DNA from: Candidatus Sifarchaeum subterraneum
Lineage (GTDB): Archaea > Asgardarchaeota > Sifarchaeia > Sifarchaeales > Sifarchaeaceae
Assembly: GCA_016292335.1 (NCBI GenBank)
Contig: JAECRX010000074.1
Span: forward strand, 1 to 9,221
DNA length: 9,221 nt
Direction of reading: 5' to 3'
Part shown: positions 1 through 5,094 of the stretch, piece by piece
How positions within the stretch are numbered: position 1 is the stretch's first letter
How the letters are laid out: every line of letters starts with the position of its first letter
Notes under the pieces: generated by a model
What the model was told of the DNA's origin: nothing
What the model saw: only the letters and a program-made list of their open reading frames with translations
Databases searched by the model: none
Program-made: the position numbers and the translations under genes

Positions 1-1
1 A

Positions 2-118
2 GATTTGACTGTTTCTGAAACAGAGAGTGCCTATTCTTCAGCGCAATTTTTCTCAAACATCCTTTTAGAACAGAAAAAACGAACTAAGGAACAACAAGAA
101 AAAAACAACGAAGAATGA
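2..118 (+). CDS. C-terminal tail of an unidentified protein (5' end outside window)
   Basis: This frame is open from the left edge for 38 codons and ends in TGA at 116-118, while the other two + strand frames close within the first few codons. The peptide begins DLTVSETESAYSSAQFF and ends in a highly charged Lys/Glu/Gln stretch (LLEQKKRTKEQQEKNNEE), which looks like a helical, solvent-exposed C-terminus. I do not recognise the family, and too little is present to assign one. The gene converges on the aminotransferase that ends at 157, with 38 bases between the two stops. The short length makes chance openness possible, so this is a moderate call. Confidence 0.5.
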   Translation, partial: DLTVSETESAYSSAQFFSNILLEQKKRTKEQQEKNNEE

Positions 119-156
119 AATCATGAAAAAGTTCTAGAATGATGTTGGATCAGAAG

Positions 157-1518
157 TCATTTTATCGGCGGTCTTCTCTTTTTTTCTTCTATTGATATGG
201 CCTTTTCAAGGATTTCTAATCCTTTATCTATCAAGGTCCTATCAATAATAAGGGGAGGACAGATTCTAATTACTGACCTTCCTGCTGTGATGATAGCTAG
301 ACCTTTCTTAAAGCATTCTAAGATTATATTTTTCGTCTCTTTTCTCGCTGGTTTCTTTGTTTTTTTGTCTAAAACCAGCTCGATACCAATCATTAAGCCT
401 TTTCCCCGAACATCTCCTATTAACTCAAATTTATCTTTCAGTTCATTCAAATAAGAGAGAATGTAGTTTCCTTGTTTAGTTGTGTTTTCTAGAATTTTTT
501 CTTCTTCAATCACTTTTATTACTTCTTGTCCTACCACACAAGCTATTGGATTTCCACCAAACGTGCTTGAATGTGATCCTGGCTCCCAATCCATGATTCG
601 TTTATGCGAAACTGTTGCTCCAAGTGGAAGCCCTGAGGCAATTCCCTTGGCCAAACAGAGGATGTCAGGCACAACCCCCCAATGCTCAATTGCGAACCAT
701 TTTCCTGTCCTACCAAGTCCTGTTTGAATCTCATCATCGATTAAAAGTAATTCATACTTATCTGCGAGTCTTTTTAGTTTAGGAAAAAATTCATCAGGAG
801 GTACGACATATCCTCCTTCACCTTGTATTGGTTCAAAAATTATTCCACAGACTTCTTCGGGTGGAATATATTTCTGCAAGACCATCTCATCAATAAAACC
901 AACGCACCAAATACCACAGTCGGGATATTCTAGTTTGAAGGCACATCGATAACAATTGCCATAGGGAACATGAGTTACACTGGGAACAAGTGGGAAAAAG
1001 TATCTTCTTTGAACTATTTTACTCGCTGTAAAACTTAAACTACCAAATGTTCTCCCATGAAACCCCCCGATGAATGCAATTACACGAGATCTGCGAGTAT
1101 ACCAACGAGCAAGTTTAAATCCAGCCTCTATCGCTTCTGTACCGCTATTTCCAAAAAAAACATTTTTTTGGAAGTTCCCAGGAGTTATATCGCAAATCAT
1201 CTTAGCGAGCTCGGGGACTTGTGGGTAATAAAAATCTGTATTTGAATAATGTATGAATTTTTCTGATTGTTCTTTTATTTTCTCAACAATTCTATTGTGA
1301 CAGTGCCCTACATTCATTACAGCCAGACCTGCATTAAAATCTATGTATTGATTTCCATCAACATCTTTTATCATTGCCCCTTTTGCCTCAGAGATGACTA
1401 GAGGATAATATCGAGAATATGATGGGCTAATATACTCATCATCCAGTTTGATAATTTCACGTGCCTTTGGGCCAGGCGGTTTTACAACAATTTTTGGAAT
1501 AACCTCTTTTTCTTCCAT
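157..1518 (-). CDS. Class III PLP-dependent aminotransferase (archaeal 4-aminobutyrate/ornithine aminotransferase or amino-acid racemase type)
   Basis: A cytosolic, PLP-dependent fold-type I enzyme. With the ATG at 1516-1518 it has 453 residues, the usual length. It shows the archaeal signature PKIVVKPPGPKAREII near residues 8-23, the phosphate-binding GNSGTEA (123-129), GGFHGRT (151-157), the cofactor aspartate in DDEIQTGLGRTG (261-272) and the catalytic Schiff-base lysine K291 in LAKGIASGLPLG. I prefer the ATG because AGGAAG lies 9 bases upstream and family members begin just before this signature; an in-frame TTG at 1566 would add 16 residues. Known Pyrococcus relatives include 4-aminobutyrate-type transaminases and broad-specificity amino-acid racemases, so the substrate cannot be read from sequence. 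Cysteines 189, 192, 201 and 205 form a compact C-x2-C-x8-C-x3-C cluster. The gene stands alone, convergent with the gene ending at 118 and divergent from the methyltransferase operon. Confidence 0.93.
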   Translation of the reverse strand: MEEKEVIPKIVVKPPGPKAREIIKLDDEYISPSYSRYYPLVISEAKGAMIKDVDGNQYIDFNAGLAVMNVGHCHNRIVEKIKEQSEKFIHYSNTDFYYPQVPELAKMICDITPGNFQKNVFFGNSGTEAIEAGFKLARWYTRRSRVIAFIGGFHGRTFGSLSFTASKIVQRRYFFPLVPSVTHVPYGNCYRCAFKLEYPDCGIWCVGFIDEMVLQKYIPPEEVCGIIFEPIQGEGGYVVPPDEFFPKLKRLADKYELLLIDDEIQTGLGRTGKWFAIEHWGVVPDILCLAKGIASGLPLGATVSHKRIMDWEPGSHSSTFGGNPIACVVGQEVIKVIEEEKILENTTKQGNYILSYLNELKDKFELIGDVRGKGLMIGIELVLDKKTKKPARKETKNIILECFKKGLAIITAGRSVIRICPPLIIDRTLIDKGLEILEKAISIEEKKRRPPIK

Positions 1519-1605
1519 ATTATTCAACTTCCTAAATTCTTCGATAGAATTTATTAAAATACCCAATCCGATAATTTATTTTCCGAAAATTTTGATTTTA
1601 TTCAA

Positions 1606-1613
1606 CTTTTATA
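1606..1613 (-). promoter_or_regulatory. Candidate TATA box for the aminotransferase
   Basis: On the - strand the sequence reads TATAAAAG, followed by AT-rich DNA. A transcript starting about 25 bases downstream (near 1584) would have a leader of roughly 65 bases to the ATG at 1518, or about 18 bases to the alternative TTG at 1566. A second AT-rich box, rich in AAATAAATT, lies nearer the gene at about 1570-1580. The assignment is by position and sequence only. Confidence 0.35.
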
Positions 1614-1789
1614 GGTTAAACTGCATTTTAATTAATGTTTGATATGCTCGTATGCTGCAAACTGAAGTGGTGTGAATTTTGTTTAGATTTAAAATATCAT
1701 GCTATTCTATTTAACAGTAACAGGTTTTGAAATGCCACTTCATGGATTACTTAAAGCTTATGAAGTAGTCTATATTTTAACCTGACTAA

Positions 1790-1815
1790 TGTAATTGCCT
1801 GTAGAGGTAATTACA
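1790..1815. repeat. Inverted repeat / stem-loop in the divergent intergenic region
   Basis: TGTAATTGCC (1790-1799) pairs with GGTAATTACA (1806-1815) across a six-base loop, giving a 10 bp stem with one G-U pair. It lies in about 480 bases with no gene between the divergent aminotransferase and methyltransferase promoters. A second, weaker inverted repeat follows: TTTCTGA at 1854-1860 and TCAGAAA at 1875-1881. Either could be an operator or transcript structure. The rest of 1620-1940 holds only AT-rich sequence and no convincing ORF. Confidence 0.4.
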
Positions 1816-1942
1816 GACAAAGATTTGAATTTTTGTAAAAATCCAATTTCTATTTTCTGAGTAATTCTTTCAAATCAGAAAGTCTTTTATTTGTGCACCC
1901 AAGAGATCATAGAAATAAAATCGCCAGCAACTTAAATTAGGT

Positions 1943-1960
1943 TAGGCTAGCCTAGCCTAG
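1943..1960. promoter_or_regulatory. Palindromic TAGGC/TAGCC repeat, candidate operator of the methyltransferase operon
   Basis: TAGGCTAGCCTA at 1943-1954 is a perfect 12 bp palindrome, and the TAGCC unit is repeated to give TAGGCTAGCCTAGCCTAG up to 1960. It abuts the TATA box at 1961-1967, so it occupies the BRE position where a bound regulator would block or aid TFB/TBP. It is more GC-rich than the surrounding DNA. Its role as an operator is inferred from position and symmetry. Confidence 0.45.
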
Positions 1961-1967
1961 TTTATAT
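1961..1967 (+). promoter_or_regulatory. TATA box of the methyltransferase/corrinoid protein operon
   Basis: TTTATAT followed by GG matches the archaeal TATA consensus. The usual spacing of about 25 bases puts the transcript start near 1986-1990, just at or before the ribosome binding site at 1987-1993, so the leader would be extremely short. Confidence 0.55.
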
Positions 1968-1986
1968 GGCTAGAAAAAAATTGTTA

Positions 1987-1993
1987 GAGGGTG
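1987..1993 (+). promoter_or_regulatory. Ribosome binding site that favours the TTG start at 2000
   Basis: GAGGGTG resembles the Shine-Dalgarno consensus GAGGTG and ends 6 bases before TTG 2000. The upstream in-frame GTG at 1991 lies inside this motif and would have no spacing. If the transcript is leaderless from about 1990, GTG 1991 would become the better start. Confidence 0.5.
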
Positions 1994-1999
1994 TTTTTG

Positions 2000-3076
2000 T
2001 TGGATGTACTAGAAAGAGCTTTAACCTCTCTTGAGGGCAAAGAGCCTGACGAGGTTCCTGTCGTTTTGTTAGTTTATGGTTTGGTTCTGAAAAGTATCGC
2101 GGGAGTATCAGAATACGAGTATTATCAAGATCTTGACCTTCAATTAAAGGCCAAGCTAGAGTTTCAACGCATGTTTCCAGATGTTTGGAATGTGACTATG
2201 GGAACTTATCCGGAATACGCAGAATTCGTGGGTCCTATGCCCACAGCTTTTGGTGGAGAAATAGAGTGGCTGGAAGATGCTCCTCCCTATGTGAGTGAAT
2301 ATCCAATCAAAGAACCAGAGGATGTAGATCGACTTGTGGAAGCAGGTATCCCAGATCCACGTACTGATGGGATTGCTCCTGAATTTTTAAAACGGCTCCA
2401 ATACTTTTTAGATAACTTTCCAAAAGATATCCGAGAGAAATATAATTACCTTGATGGAAATATCTATCCTGGGCTCGGTCCTTCTGAGGGAGCCTCCCTA
2501 TGTATGGGTTACGACACGTTTCTTGTATGGATGCGCTTGCATCCAGATGTCCTTCACAAGTGGTTAGATCTGACAACAACTTGGTTGATAAAATATTGTG
2601 AAGCAATCGAAGAACTAGTTGGAAAATGCAAAATTCTGTTCCTACCAGACCATAGCGCATCAATGGTTGGCGACAAATTTTTCAACGAGTTTATTCTTCC
2701 CCGCCTGAACAGGATATTCAAACATTACAAAGGCGCTTTACGTATTTGGCACAATGAAGGATCCGTCGGCCATATGCTATCTGCTGTGGATAAAATTGAT
2801 GCCGAGGTTTGGCATTTTGGTCCATTCGATGACTCCATCGAATGCAAGAAGAAAACGCATTTTTGCCTTATGGGTAATATTCACCCACCTTGGCTGGCCA
2901 AAGCAACCCCAGCCGAAGTGGAAGAAGCTTGCAAAGAACTTATACTAAATACAGCTAGTGGTGGAAAGTTTTGGTTATCAACAGGAGGCGGAATGGCCCC
3001 AGGGACTCCCTTTGATAATATCAGAGCCATGTTCAAAGCTGTTGAAAAATACGGAAAATATCCAATCAAGAGGTGA
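2000..3076 (+). CDS. UroD-like corrinoid-dependent methyltransferase (methyltransferase I type, substrate unknown)
   Basis: A soluble TIM-barrel protein of the uroporphyrinogen decarboxylase-like methyltransferase family (MtaA/CmuA/MtoB, COG0407 type), 358 residues from TTG 2000. The start MDVLERALTSLEGKEPDEVPV is the family's usual opening helix. GPSEGASLCMGYDTFL (159-174) is the equivalent of the barrel signature, and WHNEG (250-254), MGNIHP (291-296) and STGGGMAPGTP (327-337) follow. Heme-pathway UroD is unlikely because the catalytic N-terminal motifs are absent and a corrinoid protein follows with a 4-base ORF overlap. In methylcobamide:CoM methyltransferases zinc is held by His-x-Cys and a later Cys. 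Here these positions read His251-Asn-Glu253 and Gly-Gly-Gly (329-331), so both Cys ligands are missing. Transfer of a methyl group from a donor (for example a methoxylated compound) to the partner corrinoid is my inference. No methyltransferase II or corrinoid activator is visible in the window. Confidence 0.85.
   Translation: MDVLERALTSLEGKEPDEVPVVLLVYGLVLKSIAGVSEYEYYQDLDLQLKAKLEFQRMFPDVWNVTMGTYPEYAEFVGPMPTAFGGEIEWLEDAPPYVSEYPIKEPEDVDRLVEAGIPDPRTDGIAPEFLKRLQYFLDNFPKDIREKYNYLDGNIYPGLGPSEGASLCMGYDTFLVWMRLHPDVLHKWLDLTTTWLIKYCEAIEELVGKCKILFLPDHSASMVGDKFFNEFILPRLNRIFKHYKGALRIWHNEGSVGHMLSAVDKIDAEVWHFGPFDDSIECKKKTHFCLMGNIHPPWLAKATPAEVEEACKELILNTASGGKFWLSTGGGMAPGTPFDNIRAMFKAVEKYGKYPIKR
3070..3076 (+). 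promoter_or_regulatory. Ribosome binding site overlapping the methyltransferase stop codon
   Basis: GAGGTGA spans the end of the methyltransferase gene, whose stop TGA is at 3074-3076. It stands 5 bases before GTG 3082, which sets that codon as the start of the corrinoid protein. The earlier in-frame GTG at 3073 is part of the motif itself. This arrangement couples translation of the two partners. Confidence 0.6.
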
Positions 3077-3081
3077 AAAAG

Positions 3082-3738
3082 GTGGCTGAGAAATTACTAA
3101 AGGACTTAATTGATGCAATCATAAAATTGGATATTGAAAAGGCAACTAATTTAACAAAATCTATGATAGACAAAGGAATCACCGCCCGAGAGATCATCTT
3201 AGATGGTATAATGCCTGGGATGAAAGCGGTAGGTGAAATGTATGAAAGGAAAGATTATTTCTTATCCGATCTACTATTTGGGGCCTATCTTTCTGAAGAA
3301 TGTTTTAAACTCCTGGAGCCACTCTTAGCAAAAGAAATCAAAAAAGTACCTATTAAAGGAAAACTTGTTATAGCAACTGTTAAGGGCGATATCCATGACA
3401 TCGGGAAGAAAATATTCACTTCCTTGATGAGAGCCGAAGGTTTTGAGATTTATGATCTAGGCGTTGATATTTCAGCTGAAACAATAGCTGAAAAAGTTAA
3501 GGAAATTGAGGCCGAAGTATTAATAGTGGGAACTTCAGCACTGTTGAGCACTACTGCACCATATTTCAAGGATGTCCATGAAGCTCTGGAGAAGGCTGGA
3601 GTGCGTGATAAAGTCCTCTTTATGACAGGTGGGCCTCCAATAGTTACGGCTGATGAAGTTAACGCTGACTTTTACACGAATAACGCCTTTGTGGGGGTTA
3701 AAAGGGCGCTTGAATATGTCAATAAAAAAAAGCAGTGA
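3082..3738 (+). CDS. Methyltransferase corrinoid-binding protein (MtaC/MtbC/MtoC type)
   Basis: A soluble methyl carrier of 218 residues, the usual size of the family. Residues 1-90 form the helical cap domain typical of these proteins, with MPGMKAVGEMYERKDYFLSD at 44-63. Residues 93-218 are the Rossmann-like B12-binding domain. The cobalt-ligating motif D-x-H-x-x-G is D103-I-H105-D-I-G108, with His105 as the lower axial ligand. The nucleotide-tail pocket shows TSALLSTT (151-158) and TGGPP (182-186). The start GTG 3082 is chosen from the GAGGTGA site before it. It sits directly after the UroD-like methyltransferase and surely accepts methyl groups from it. In known systems the methyl-Co(III) form then passes the group to CoM, tetrahydromethanopterin or tetrahydrofolate through a second methyltransferase, which is not in this window. 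Confidence 0.93.
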   Translation: MAEKLLKDLIDAIIKLDIEKATNLTKSMIDKGITAREIILDGIMPGMKAVGEMYERKDYFLSDLLFGAYLSEECFKLLEPLLAKEIKKVPIKGKLVIATVKGDIHDIGKKIFTSLMRAEGFEIYDLGVDISAETIAEKVKEIEAEVLIVGTSALLSTTAPYFKDVHEALEKAGVRDKVLFMTGGPPIVTADEVNADFYTNNAFVGVKRALEYVNKKKQ

Positions 3739-3757
3739 CAAGATCCAAAGAAACAAA

Positions 3758-3763
3758 TTTTTT
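3758..3763 (+). terminator. Possible U-run terminator after the corrinoid protein
   Basis: TTTTTT begins 20 bases after the stop codon in otherwise A-rich sequence. Archaeal RNA polymerase often stops at such U-runs without a hairpin. A second seven-T run is at 3829-3835. Confidence 0.35.
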
Positions 3764-3866
3764 CCTTAACTAACAAAAGAAGTTTTCGGAACTAATATGG
3801 AAACCTAATACTTTCCTTTAATTCCCTATTTTTTTAAAAAAAGAATGAAGGATCTACCAGAAAGAA

Positions 3867-3908
3867 GACCACACGCTTTATTCCCGATTACTTTGAAGTC
3901 GTGGGGTC
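3867..3908. repeat. Imperfect stem-loop upstream of the redox-stress operon
   Basis: GACCACACG (3867-3875) pairs with CGTGGGGTC (3900-3908) with one A/G mismatch and a 24-base loop. It is relatively GC-rich in an AT-rich region and ends 6 bases before a symmetrical TATA-like sequence. It may be an operator or merely chance. The rest of 3739-4034 has no convincing gene; a 25-codon ORF at 3845-3922 lacks a ribosome site. Confidence 0.3.
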
Positions 3909-3914
3909 ATAAAA

Positions 3915-3926
3915 GTATTTAAATAC
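3915..3926 (+). promoter_or_regulatory. Candidate TATA box (distal) for the redox-stress operon
   Basis: GTATTTAAATAC is a perfect 12 bp palindrome containing a TATA-like TTTAAATA core. It would start a transcript near 3945, leaving a leader of about 130 bases before the desulforedoxin-like gene. Because it is symmetrical it could also work on the other strand or serve as a binding site. Confidence 0.35.
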
Positions 3927-4034
3927 CTTCCCACATACTCATAGATCGCCATCATCTTTCGATATCCCTCTTATTATCTTTTCTTATTGTAAAACGAATA
4001 AGGAGAGCCTACAACCGCTTTTAAACTCTTCTTT

Positions 4035-4060
4035 TTTACGCAAAATACGTAAATAAAAAT
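4035..4060 (+). promoter_or_regulatory. Inverted repeat TTTACG-N7-CGTAAA overlapping a TATA-like box, candidate operator/promoter
   Basis: TTTACG (4035-4040) and CGTAAA (4048-4053) form a perfect inverted repeat with a 7-base spacer, the geometry of a dimeric helix-turn-helix operator. It overlaps AAATAAAAAT (4051-4060), a TATA-like box that would place the transcript start at about 4080, next to the TTG of the desulforedoxin-like gene. Control by a redox-responsive repressor is inferred from the genes that follow. Confidence 0.4.
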
Positions 4061-4077
4061 AGTAAAAGTTAAAAAGG

Positions 4078-4185
4078 TTGGAGAAATCTTACAGATGTGA
4101 AATCTGTGGGAATGTGGTTAAAGTAAAGGAAGTTGGCGGCGGTGAGTTCGCTTGTTGCGGTCAACCAATGAAGTTAGAAAAATAA
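4078..4185 (+). CDS. Stand-alone desulforedoxin-like iron protein (possibly frameshifted at its N-terminus)
   Basis: A 35-codon reading frame encodes YRCEICGNVVKV followed by GGGEFACCGQPM, ending in TAA at 4183-4185. The Cys-x2-Cys (residues 7 and 10) and adjacent Cys-Cys (26 and 27) are the rubredoxin-like Fe(Cys)4 ligands of desulforedoxin and of the N-terminal domain of desulfoferrodoxin (superoxide reductase). The length equals stand-alone desulforedoxin (36 residues in Desulfovibrio gigas), and there is no superoxide reductase domain after it. TTG 4078 is the only usable start in frame and would be nearly leaderless from the TATA-like box at 4051-4060. The neighbouring frame just upstream encodes KVGEI, exactly what relatives carry before YRCEICG, so one extra T near 4088-4090 may have shifted the frame. 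It likely acts in electron transfer for oxygen defence, in an operon with the ferritin 22 bases downstream. Confidence 0.75.
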   Translation: MEKSYRCEICGNVVKVKEVGGGEFACCGQPMKLEK

Positions 4186-4192
4186 AGAAGAT

Positions 4193-4199
4193 AGGAGGT
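4193..4199 (+). promoter_or_regulatory. Strong Shine-Dalgarno site of the Dps-like ferritin gene
   Basis: AGGAGGT is a near-perfect anti-16S match, 8 bases before ATG 4208 and 7 bases after the stop codon of the desulforedoxin-like gene. It fixes the start of the ferritin gene and suggests high expression. Confidence 0.7.
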
Positions 4200-4207
4200 A
4201 ATTAAAA

Positions 4208-4702
4208 ATGGGCACAAAAGGAAGAGAAATAGTCGGTATGGATGTGAGCAAACTCATAGAGTTGCTCAACAAAGCATTTGCAGACGAGTGGTTAGCCTAC
4301 TACCAGTACTGGGTAGGGGCAAAGGTAGCCAAGGGTCCTATGCGAGGCGCAGTAGCAGCTGAACTTGAAGAGCATGCAGGAGATGAGTTTAGACATGCAG
4401 GAATGCTTACGGAAAGGATAATACAGCTCGGTGGCACGCCTATCCTTAAGCCAGAGGATTGGTATAAAATGACCAACTGCGGATACGAAACTCCTGAAGA
4501 CCCAAATGTAAGAACCTTGTTGGATCAGAATATAAAAGGAGAGCAGTGTGCAATTGAGGTTTATAACGGCTTGCTTGAAACCGTCAAGGACAAGGATCCA
4601 GTTACCTACAATATGCTATTGGAAATACTTGAGGACGAGATAGAGCACGAAGAAGACCTTCAGGCTATCGTAGAAGATATGGAATTGATGAAAAAAGGGT
4701 AA
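4208..4702 (+). CDS. Dps-like ferritin of the thioferritin (DPSL) type
   Basis: A four-helix ferritin-fold protein of 164 residues that should assemble into a dodecameric cage, oxidise Fe(II) with peroxide and store the iron. The bacterioferritin-like di-iron ligands are visible: Glu27 (ADEWLAYYQY), Glu60 and His63 (E-F-R-H), Glu112 (GEQC), and Glu144 and His147 (E-I-E-H). Cys91 (TNCGYE) and Cys114 (GEQCAIE) are the cysteine pair that separates archaeal and bacterial DPSL/thioferritins, such as the Sulfolobus solfataricus protein, from ordinary Dps; in that protein the pair lies beside the di-iron site. No signal peptide or membrane segment is present, so it is cytosolic. ATG 4208 has a strong ribosome site. 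Partnership with the desulforedoxin-like gene just upstream and a peroxiredoxin-like tail downstream points to an oxidative-stress operon. Confidence 0.92.
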   Translation: MGTKGREIVGMDVSKLIELLNKAFADEWLAYYQYWVGAKVAKGPMRGAVAAELEEHAGDEFRHAGMLTERIIQLGGTPILKPEDWYKMTNCGYETPEDPNVRTLLDQNIKGEQCAIEVYNGLLETVKDKDPVTYNMLLEILEDEIEHEEDLQAIVEDMELMKKG

Positions 4703-4706
4703 ATAA

Positions 4707-4811
4707 GTAGTAGATAAAGCCGTGAAGGACCCCAATAAAGTTACCCCTGCTGATTGGAAGCCAGATGAGGAAATCATAGAGCCCATCATAGAAAACGCAG
4801 GGAAGATTTAG
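4707..4811 (+). pseudogene. Peroxiredoxin-like C-terminal remnant
   Basis: Immediately after the ferritin stop, a short frame reads AVKDPNKVTPADWKPDEEII and a few more residues to TAG at 4809-4811. The TPADWKPDEEII stretch resembles the C-terminal segment of AhpC/Prx6-type peroxiredoxins (TPANWKPGDxVIVPP). No thioredoxin-fold domain, peroxidatic Cys motif or upstream start is present. GTG 4722 is the only possible start and has no ribosome site. I read it as the tail left after loss of a peroxiredoxin gene that followed the ferritin gene. A small genuine peptide or chance similarity is possible, since only about 12 residues support the match. Confidence 0.35.
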
Positions 4812-4842
4812 CCGATTACAAATCCACGACTTCGCCTAATAC

Positions 4843-4909
4843 GGGCTTTGCGGCTTCGTCTCACTTCGCCCAAACGCCTTGGGTGGCTTCGCAAAGTCCA
4901 AAAATTTTT
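4843..4909 (+). terminator. Strong two-part hairpin followed by an A/T run, likely end of the redox-stress operon
   Basis: GGGCTTTGCG (4843-4852) pairs with CGCAAAGTCC (4890-4899), 10 bp with one G-U pair. Inside it CGCCCAA (4867-4873) pairs with TTGGGTG (4879-4885) around a five-base loop. AAAAATTTTT follows the outer stem. It is clearly more GC-rich than the rest of the window and lies just after the 3' end of the ferritin operon. It may be a terminator or 3' stabiliser, or part of a structured RNA. CTTCG occurs four times in and beside it (from 4830, 4854, 4864 and 4887). Confidence 0.45.
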
Positions 4910-4916
4910 CGAAACA

Positions 4917-5076
4917 TTATATAATCCCGCTAAAAGTCTGAGATCTGGATGGGGTAGGCCTCCTCTGTTGATGGACCTAAAACGTCCATTGCGACTGGAG
5001 TTTTCTCTACGAAAATAGATGTTGGAGGAGATTCGGCATCTCTCACCTGCTTCTAGATGTGGGGAGGACACTTCTC
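4917..5076. other. Unassigned stem-rich intergenic stretch
   Basis: Between the ferritin operon and meaB there are about 280 bases without a recognisable gene. This part starts with a TATA-like TTATATAA and contains several short stems, including ATGGAC/GTCCAT at about 4969-4987 and GAGAT/ATCTC at about 5028-5042. On the - strand a 38-codon frame from GTG 5046 to TAG 4930 (MRDAESPPTSIFVEKTPVAM at its start) looks protein-like in composition but has no clear ribosome site and no family I know. A small RNA transcribed from the TATA-like box, a small gene or a decayed gene are all possible. Confidence 0.25.
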
Positions 5077-5082
5077 AAAAAA
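5077..5082 (-). terminator. U-run terminator after meaB
   Basis: On the - strand TTTTTT lies 12 bases after the meaB stop codon (TAA at 5097-5095), preceded by another T-rich patch. This is the expected end of the B12 mutase cluster transcript. Confidence 0.4.
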
Positions 5083-5094
5083 TAAGTTCTATTT

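Noticed and set aside
197..727. Two + strand ORFs opposite the aminotransferase
   Set aside because: Antisense shadows of a well-supported gene; their translations are low in complexity and carry no motifs.
1731..1784. 17-codon ORF in the divergent intergenic region
   Set aside because: Too short, without a ribosome site or a known peptide family.
2307..2663. 118-codon ORF on the - strand
   Set aside because: Lies wholly inside the UroD-like methyltransferase gene, in the antisense direction, with no family resemblance.
2000..3076. Heme-pathway uroporphyrinogen decarboxylase (HemE)
   Set aside because: The HemE N-terminal signature is absent, and the next gene is a corrinoid protein with a translationally coupled start.
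3845..3922. 25-codon ORF starting MKDLPERR upstream of the redox operon
   Set aside because: No ribosome binding site, no recognisable family, and it runs through a stem-loop and a TATA-like palindrome.
4808..5071. 87-codon ORF on the - strand between the ferritin and meaB genes
   Set aside because: Very rich in Arg and Ser, crosses the strong hairpin and the TATA-like sequence, matches no family, and appears open only because this patch is GC-richer.
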